DNA from: Treponema sp. | Lineage (GTDB): Bacteria > Spirochaetota > Spirochaetia > Treponematales > Treponemataceae | Length of the DNA: 64,000 nt | Direction of reading: 5' to 3' | Assembly (NCBI GenBank): GCA_016281495.1 | Contig: JAEEIU010000057.1 | Coordinates: forward strand, 1 to 64,000 | Shown: piece after piece, positions 59,503 through 64,000 of the stretch | Position numbering within the stretch: position 1 is the stretch's first letter | Layout of the letters: each line of letters begins with the position of its first letter | Translations under genes and position numbers: made by a program | The notes under the pieces: generated by a model | What the model was told of the DNA's origin: nothing | Seen by the model: the letters and a program-made list of their open reading frames with translations, nothing else | Database searches by the model: none

Positions 59503-62500
59503 TCTTCTTTTCCATCCGTTTCTTTTCAGTCATGTAATAAAGTGAAGGTATAAGGAACAGGGTAATCAATGTGGAAGTCAAAAGTCCTCCTGCAATGGCC
59601 TGTCCCAAAGGAGCATAAAGTTCAGCTCCCTCACCTCTCGCGATTGCCATTGGAACAACACCGAGCATCGTGGTCAGTGTCGTCATGAAAATGGGTCGTA
59701 ATCTTGTTGCGCTTGCACTTTTAATTGTATCTTTAAGGGTTTCAACCGTATCATCCGCACCCTTGTTTTTCCGCACCTGATTTATATAATCAACCAGAAT
59801 GATTCCGTTATTAACGACAATTCCTCCAAGGGAAATAATTCCAAGAAGAGAAACAAGACTCAAGGTTGAACCGAACATCAAAAGTCCTACAGTTACCCCG
59901 ATAAAACAGAAAGGTATGCCAGCAAGAATAATCAACGGCTGCCTGAAACGTTCAAACTGAAGTACCATAACCGTGTACACCAGGAAAAATGCAATCAACA
60001 GGGCACGTATCATGGAAGGAAGAGTATCTCCAATCAATTCGCCTATACCGGCAGTTTTACTTGTTACACCATCGGTAAGCGGATTTACGGAAAGGTAATC
60101 GTTTATGTATCTCGTAACAGGCATTGAATCCTCTGTATCAAGTCTTGCTGTAATCGTAACGGTTTTTGCACGGTCACTGTGGTTTATTGCACTTAATGTA
60201 CGTTCAATCTGGAAGTCACTTATATTTGAAAAATCCACCATTGTTCCCGCCAGCGACTTAACCTGAATGTTGCTCAACACATCCGAATGAAGCGGCTTGT
60301 CTGCCAAATCACTTTCAAGATGCATTGTGTATCTTTCTCCGTCAACAGTCATTTTCCCGCAGTCAGTTCCATTGAACAAAAGGAAAGTAGTAAACCCAGC
60401 CTCTGAGCTTGATATACCCAGACTTGCCATGTAATCCTGCACTACCCTTATCGTCAGGTTGTCTGTGTCAAATGAGGTGTCAACATGTGCAGAAAGAACG
60501 TTTGGATGAGTTTCAAGTTTGGCCTTGATCCTTGCAGCATCGGACAAGAGTTTATCCATATCTTCACACACAAGAGTCAAGCCATATCCACCACCACCGG
60601 AAGCATATCCCAAAAGCTTGTCAAAGCCGCCGTTTTCCATCGTTACATTTACATCAGGTATCTTTTCCTGAACCGCTGCCTGCACAAGAGGAATTATCTT
60701 CTGTACGGATCTTTTCCTCTTTGAAACAGGAGCCAGTACAACATGAAAAAGGGAATAATTGGAGCTTGAATTTCCAAAGCTATAGTCAGAGCTTGTTCCA
60801 ATTGAAGAGACAAGGTTTTCTATCTCCGGAACCTCCAGCCTCATGATGAGTTCTGCCTGTCTTGTCTTTTCTTTTGTGCGTTCAAGCGTATATGTCTTGG
60901 GGAATTCAAGCGTCATGTAAAAGTCACTGTTATCTGTGGAAGGCAAAAATGCAATTCCGAGTGAAAGTGCAATTACTAGAGTTACAACAAGAAGAACCGT
61001 AGAGAACAAAATCAGGAAAAGCTTGTTGTCCAGACACCAGTTCAACATCCTGCCGTATTTTTTTTCAAGCCAGGAAATGAATCTTTGAACATGGTTTTCT
61101 TTTCTTACCGGCACAGACTCCGTCATCAAAAGCTTCATGAAAAACGGAACAAAAATGATTGCCACAATCAGGGAAGAAGACAGGGCATAAATCAAAGTTA
61201 TTGCAATAGGCTTAAGAATCATTCCTATGAGACCGGTCAAGAATGCAATCGGAAAGAAAACTACAATCGTTGTCAATGCAGAGGCAATGATTGACATCGT
61301 AACTTCCCTGCTTCCACGGATAATGCTCTGTTCAACTCCGATTTTTCCGGAAAGATAATAGCGGTACACTTCTTCAATCATGACTATGGAAGAGTCAACT
61401 ATCATGCCAAGTGCGGCAACAAGACCACTCAAGCTCATCAGGTTGAATGAAATGTTTGAGATTTGCATTCCTAAAAAAGTAAAGAGCAAGGACAGTGGAA
61501 TTGATATGCCGATTATGATTGTGGCCTTTGCATCCATCAGGAATAAGAAGATTATGAGCATGGCCATGATTACGCCTATGATTCCGCTTTGAACCACAGT
61601 CTTTAACGATGCCATGGTGGTGTTGCTGTAATCAAGGATCATGTTGAACTTTACGGCACCGTTTGTTGCCTTTGTTTCCTGATCCAGTATCTTTTTGATT
61701 GCCGTGTTGATTTTTACGATGTTGCCATCAGAGCGGTTTGTGACCGACACAAGAATCAAAGGACGGGAATTGGATTCTTCGATTATTGTCTGATCAGGAT
61801 AAGAAAGATTTACATCTGCGACATCTTCAAGCCGGATGATGTTTCCTTTGTCATCAGCTCCAACAGTAAGGTTCCTCAAGTCTTCTATTGATGTCATTGA
61901 TCCTTCATAGCGCATGCTGATGTTGTTTCCCTGATAGACTCCGCTACCGAGAGGCAAACTTGAATTGGACACCTGAAGCAATTGATATACCTGCAGGATT
62001 GGAATACCTTTGGCCTGCAAGTCATCTGCCCTTACCTTTATATTCACCTGAAGATTTTTTCCACCAGAAACATTGACTTCCGCAACAGATGGAACCTGGT
62101 TTATTTTAGGCCTCAGGGTATTCTCTATATAATCAGTAGTTCGTGCAATGTCGGCACCCGCATCCACGGAAAAAGTGATTGATGGAATCATGCTTGCACC
62201 GCCGACAATGGCCTGAGGCTGACCGTTTATTCCAGAAGGAAGTTCATCCAGCAGTGTTGAAATTCTGTAGCGTATTTCCTCCAGCTGGTCATAGGGATCA
62301 CAACCGTCGTGATATGTAACCGTAATCCATGAAAGGCTGTCCGTTGACTGTGAACTCATGGATTTGTAGTTTGGTAGAGTTACAAAATCATTCTCCAAAA
62401 TTCTTGTAACATCCTGCTCAACATCCTTGGCACCAGCACCAGGATAAACAGTATAAACGATTACACTTGGCAGATTTATTGGAGCCATGAATTCTATGTT

Positions 62501-62599
62501 TTGGTTCTGCAGACTGAATGCACCGAAAAAAAACAGCACAATCAAAAACATCGAGATAATGACCGGATGCCTTATGACGAATTCTGCAGGCGTTTTCAA
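59489..62599 (-). CDS. RND efflux pump (HAE1/AcrB-like)
   Basis: A 1036-residue inner-membrane RND transporter with 12 predicted helices and two large periplasmic loops. The N terminus FVIRHPVIISMFLIVLFFFG begins TM1. Helix 4 has the proton-relay aspartate region GLVAALGMIVDSSIVMIEEV (about 385-404), where one Asp of the usual DD pair is replaced (VDSS rather than VDDA). A central repeat of the fold is seen at SLLGIISLGGIVVNNGIILV, followed by TRLRPIFMTTLTTMLGVVPMA. It overlaps the adaptor gene by four bases. The substrate is unknown; drugs, lipids or signalling molecules are possible. Confidence 0.93.
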   Translation of the reverse strand: MKTPAEFVIRHPVIISMFLIVLFFFGAFSLQNQNIEFMAPINLPSVIVYTVYPGAGAKDVEQDVTRILENDFVTLPNYKSMSSQSTDSLSWITVTYHDGCDPYDQLEEIRYRISTLLDELPSGINGQPQAIVGGASMIPSITFSVDAGADIARTTDYIENTLRPKINQVPSVAEVNVSGGKNLQVNIKVRADDLQAKGIPILQVYQLLQVSNSSLPLGSGVYQGNNISMRYEGSMTSIEDLRNLTVGADDKGNIIRLEDVADVNLSYPDQTIIEESNSRPLILVSVTNRSDGNIVKINTAIKKILDQETKATNGAVKFNMILDYSNTTMASLKTVVQSGIIGVIMAMLIIFLFLMDAKATIIIGISIPLSLLFTFLGMQISNISFNLMSLSGLVAALGMIVDSSIVMIEEVYRYYLSGKIGVEQSIIRGSREVTMSIIASALTTIVVFFPIAFLTGLIGMILKPIAITLIYALSSSLIVAIIFVPFFMKLLMTESVPVRKENHVQRFISWLEKKYGRMLNWCLDNKLFLILFSTVLLVVTLVIALSLGIAFLPSTDNSDFYMTLEFPKTYTLERTKEKTRQAELIMRLEVPEIENLVSSIGTSSDYSFGNSSSNYSLFHVVLAPVSKRKRSVQKIIPLVQAAVQEKIPDVNVTMENGGFDKLLGYASGGGGYGLTLVCEDMDKLLSDAARIKAKLETHPNVLSAHVDTSFDTDNLTIRVVQDYMASLGISSSEAGFTTFLLFNGTDCGKMTVDGERYTMHLESDLADKPLHSDVLSNIQVKSLAGTMVDFSNISDFQIERTLSAINHSDRAKTVTITARLDTEDSMPVTRYINDYLSVNPLTDGVTSKTAGIGELIGDTLPSMIRALLIAFFLVYTVMVLQFERFRQPLIILAGIPFCFIGVTVGLLMFGSTLSLVSLLGIISLGGIVVNNGIILVDYINQVRKNKGADDTVETLKDTIKSASATRLRPIFMTTLTTMLGVVPMAIARGEGAELYAPLGQAIAGGLLTSTLITLFLIPSLYYMTEKKRMEKKNEKK

Positions 62600-63654
62600 G
62601 GAAGCAACCTCACCGTCTGGCCGTCAAAGACAGAGTTCTGACCGTCAACAATAAAATCACACTGGGCATGTGATTCATCCACCATAAAGAAATCATCGTT
62701 TTCTATCTCTGGCTTCATCTCCCAGAAAACAGCCTTTCCATCCTGATAAAGATATACGGAACCGTCGGTTTTCCTTATGCTCTGCGGCATGACTGGAGCG
62801 TTTTTGTGCTCGTCATAAACCACAGTTACTTTTACAAACATTCCCGGCCGCAAATGAACAGAACCGTCTGTGGCAAGCCTGCACTCCATGTTGAATGTCT
62901 TTGTCTCTGGATTCACATAGGGGTCAATCGGTCCAAGACTGGCACTGTAGCTTTGGCTGCTACCATTCTGTGAAACAGTAAGTAAAATTGTATCCTTATT
63001 GTTTTCTATGAGCGAATAATATTTTTCCGGAACCTTTAGGTTAACGACAAGAGAATTCAAATCTGCAATAACTGCTATGGGCTGTCCTTGAGCTGCCGTA
63101 CTTCCCTGTGCCGACATGACTGTAATCACTGTACCGCCTGCTTTTGCACGTACTGTAGCATATCCCTGCTGCATAAGCGCCAGATCATACTGGGCCTTGG
63201 CAGAATCTCTTGCTGCCTTTGCCTGATCGTAATTTTGTGCTGTGGCATTTCCCGTACGATAGAGGTTTGCTATTCGTCCAAATGAATTCTCATAGGCAAG
63301 ATACCCCGCCTTTGCCTGAACAACCTGCTCGTCATAGGGTTCACTGTCTATCCTTGCAATCACATCCCCTTCTTCCACCTGCTGTCCAACTTCCACCGGG
63401 AATTCAAGTATTGTTCCGCTTACAAGAGGAATAACCGGAATCATGTCCTTTGCCTCAACATAGGCCGACAATACCAAAGTCCTGCTTATGTCCTGGATTT
63501 TAGGCTTTTCGATTTTTACCAGAGGATCAAGTCCATGAGAGTCTTTGTCGCCTGAGCGGTTCTTGAAAAAAAGAAAAACACCCACTATCAAAATGGCAAA
63601 GACAAAGAGTAAAACATACTTTAAAACCTTCTTTTTACTGACCTGAGCTCTCAT
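62596..63654 (-). CDS. RND periplasmic adaptor (membrane fusion protein)
   Basis: A 352-residue adaptor. One N-terminal helix (VLKYVLLFVFAILIVGVFLF, about 11-30) anchors it in the inner membrane. The lipoyl/barrel-sandwich domain (GTILEFPVEVGQQVEEGDVI, about 80-99) is split by a coiled-coil hairpin (VVQAKAGYLAYENSF...AKAARDSAKAQYDLALMQQ). The second lipoyl half (RAKAGGTVITVMSAQGSTAA) and beta-barrel and C-terminal domains follow. It links the RND pump to the TolC-type channel. A promoter with a perfect -10 lies seven bases before the ATG, suggesting a leaderless message. Confidence 0.92.
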   Translation of the reverse strand: MRAQVSKKKVLKYVLLFVFAILIVGVFLFFKNRSGDKDSHGLDPLVKIEKPKIQDISRTLVLSAYVEAKDMIPVIPLVSGTILEFPVEVGQQVEEGDVIARIDSEPYDEQVVQAKAGYLAYENSFGRIANLYRTGNATAQNYDQAKAARDSAKAQYDLALMQQGYATVRAKAGGTVITVMSAQGSTAAQGQPIAVIADLNSLVVNLKVPEKYYSLIENNKDTILLTVSQNGSSQSYSASLGPIDPYVNPETKTFNMECRLATDGSVHLRPGMFVKVTVVYDEHKNAPVMPQSIRKTDGSVYLYQDGKAVFWEMKPEIENDDFFMVDESHAQCDFIVDGQNSVFDGQTVRLLP

Positions 63655-63661
63655 CGGTTTA

Positions 63662-63690
63662 ATTATACTTTAATAGAACATCATAATCAA
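63662..63690 (-). promoter_or_regulatory. Promoter of the RND operon, apparently leaderless
   Basis: On the minus strand: -35 TTGATT (63690-63685), 17-bp spacer, perfect -10 TATAAT (63667-63662), then seven bases to the adaptor ATG (63654). Transcription should begin at or next to the start codon. Confidence 0.7.
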
Positions 63691-63698
63691 TATATACT

Positions 63699-64000
63699 CT
63701 AGTTACCCCAACCTTCAAGTAATTCATTCGCCATATCTCGAACCATTTTTTCTTTACTATTCTTATATTTTTCAATATATTTCCTTGCCTTTTCACCTTT
63801 AATTTTTGACAGGGCAATTAAAAAAGTTCGTGCGTTATAATCACTATGGGCACTTTGTTCTTCGCAAGCTTGAATTATTAAATCTACAGAAGATTCATCT
63901 TTTAAATTTGCCAGGCCCATACAAGCATCAGCCTTTTCGAAAAAATCAGATTTAGGATTTTCTAAAATATCCAGAAATATCTTTTTATGATTTTGTTTTG
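63699..64000 (-). CDS. HEAT-repeat protein, 5' end beyond the window
   Basis: About 100 residues of an open frame that continues past the right edge without a stop. The sequence consists of short helix pairs of HEAT/PBS-lyase type: ENPKSDFFEKADACMGLANL, DESSVDLIIQACEEQSAHSD, ARTFLIALSKIKGEKARKYI, then a final VRDMANELLEGWGN. Such repeats make protein-protein scaffolds. An internal ATG at 63920 is not the true start because coding continues upstream. Function unknown. Confidence 0.7.
   Translation of the reverse strand, partial: KQNHKKIFLDILENPKSDFFEKADACMGLANLKDESSVDLIIQACEEQSAHSDYNARTFLIALSKIKGEKARKYIEKYKNSKEKMVRDMANELLEGWGN

Noticed and set aside
1..64000. CRISPR arrays, prophage or complete insertion sequences
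   Set aside because: No regularly spaced direct repeats, integrase/transposase genes or phage structural genes were found in the window.

Overview
The window is a gene-dense, moderate-GC chromosomal segment from a spirochaete, most likely a gut or rumen-type Treponema. The basis is a FlaA periplasmic-flagellar sheath protein (12002-13069), a spirochaete-type 'spiro-SPASM' protein, an HTH-EIIA(Ntr) fusion, a BMP/PnrA-type nucleoside ABC system, a complete tmRNA with an ...LALAA tag, and a sugar-nucleotide plus xanthine-dehydrogenase-like gene order that I recall from T. pallidum. No phage, complete IS element or CRISPR array was seen, so this is core-like chromosome with small dispersed repeats.

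Layout. (1) 8-7857 (+): a seven-gene redox operon, HdrA, then FlxD/C/B/A-like NAD(P)H-oxidising subunits, then a two-subunit soluble fumarate-reductase-like pair. HdrB and HdrC are absent, which suggests a cytosolic NADH/fumarate electron-bifurcating complex. (2) 8066-13069: a chemoreceptor, tRNA-Glu, a YegP-like protein, a RelA/SpoT-TPR fusion and FlaA. (3) 13267-21496 (-): a tightly packed operon with a spiro-SPASM protein, a glycosyltransferase-like protein, a cytidylyltransferase/PseG-like/methyltransferase fusion, an ATP-grasp protein, a cell-wall amidase and a GerMN protein; it looks like a glycan or surface-modification set next to the flagellar sheath gene. (4) 21553-27348: RluA-type pseudouridine synthase, a transglutaminase-like protein, HTH-PtsN, MgtE with a candidate leader peptide, and TyrS. 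(5) 27583-30642 (+): an RsbU/RsbV/RsbW-like partner-switching operon followed by tmRNA. (6) 30745-33959 (-): a huge Glu/Pro-rich SPOR protein and a small exported protein.

(7) 34097-40474 (+): an overlapping five-gene operon joining a sugar 4,6-dehydratase and an aminotransferase to a three-subunit xanthine-dehydrogenase-like complex whose molybdopterin and second Fe-S motifs are degenerate. (8) 40489-45756 (-): QueA, RuvB, RuvA, an exported protein, a RelE-type toxin-antitoxin pair and a membrane protein with a GNAT gene remnant at its 3' end. (9) 45918-50464: GlyS, an aldo/keto-reductase-like protein lacking catalytic residues, an HD-GYP-like protein, two candidate small RNAs and Ndk. (10) 50570-58103: a glycosidase-like protein with a DUF624-like membrane partner, then a MarR regulator and a nucleoside ABC transporter. 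(11) 58117-63654 (-): a TolC/RND/adaptor efflux operon. A HEAT-repeat gene is cut by the right edge.

Two families of small dispersed repeats are present: REP-like hairpins with a TCAAG loop and compensating stems (four sites, one apparently inserted with a 9-bp duplication), and a TCACACGGATTCGA terminal-inverted-repeat element. Function calls rest on motifs read by eye; no database search was run.
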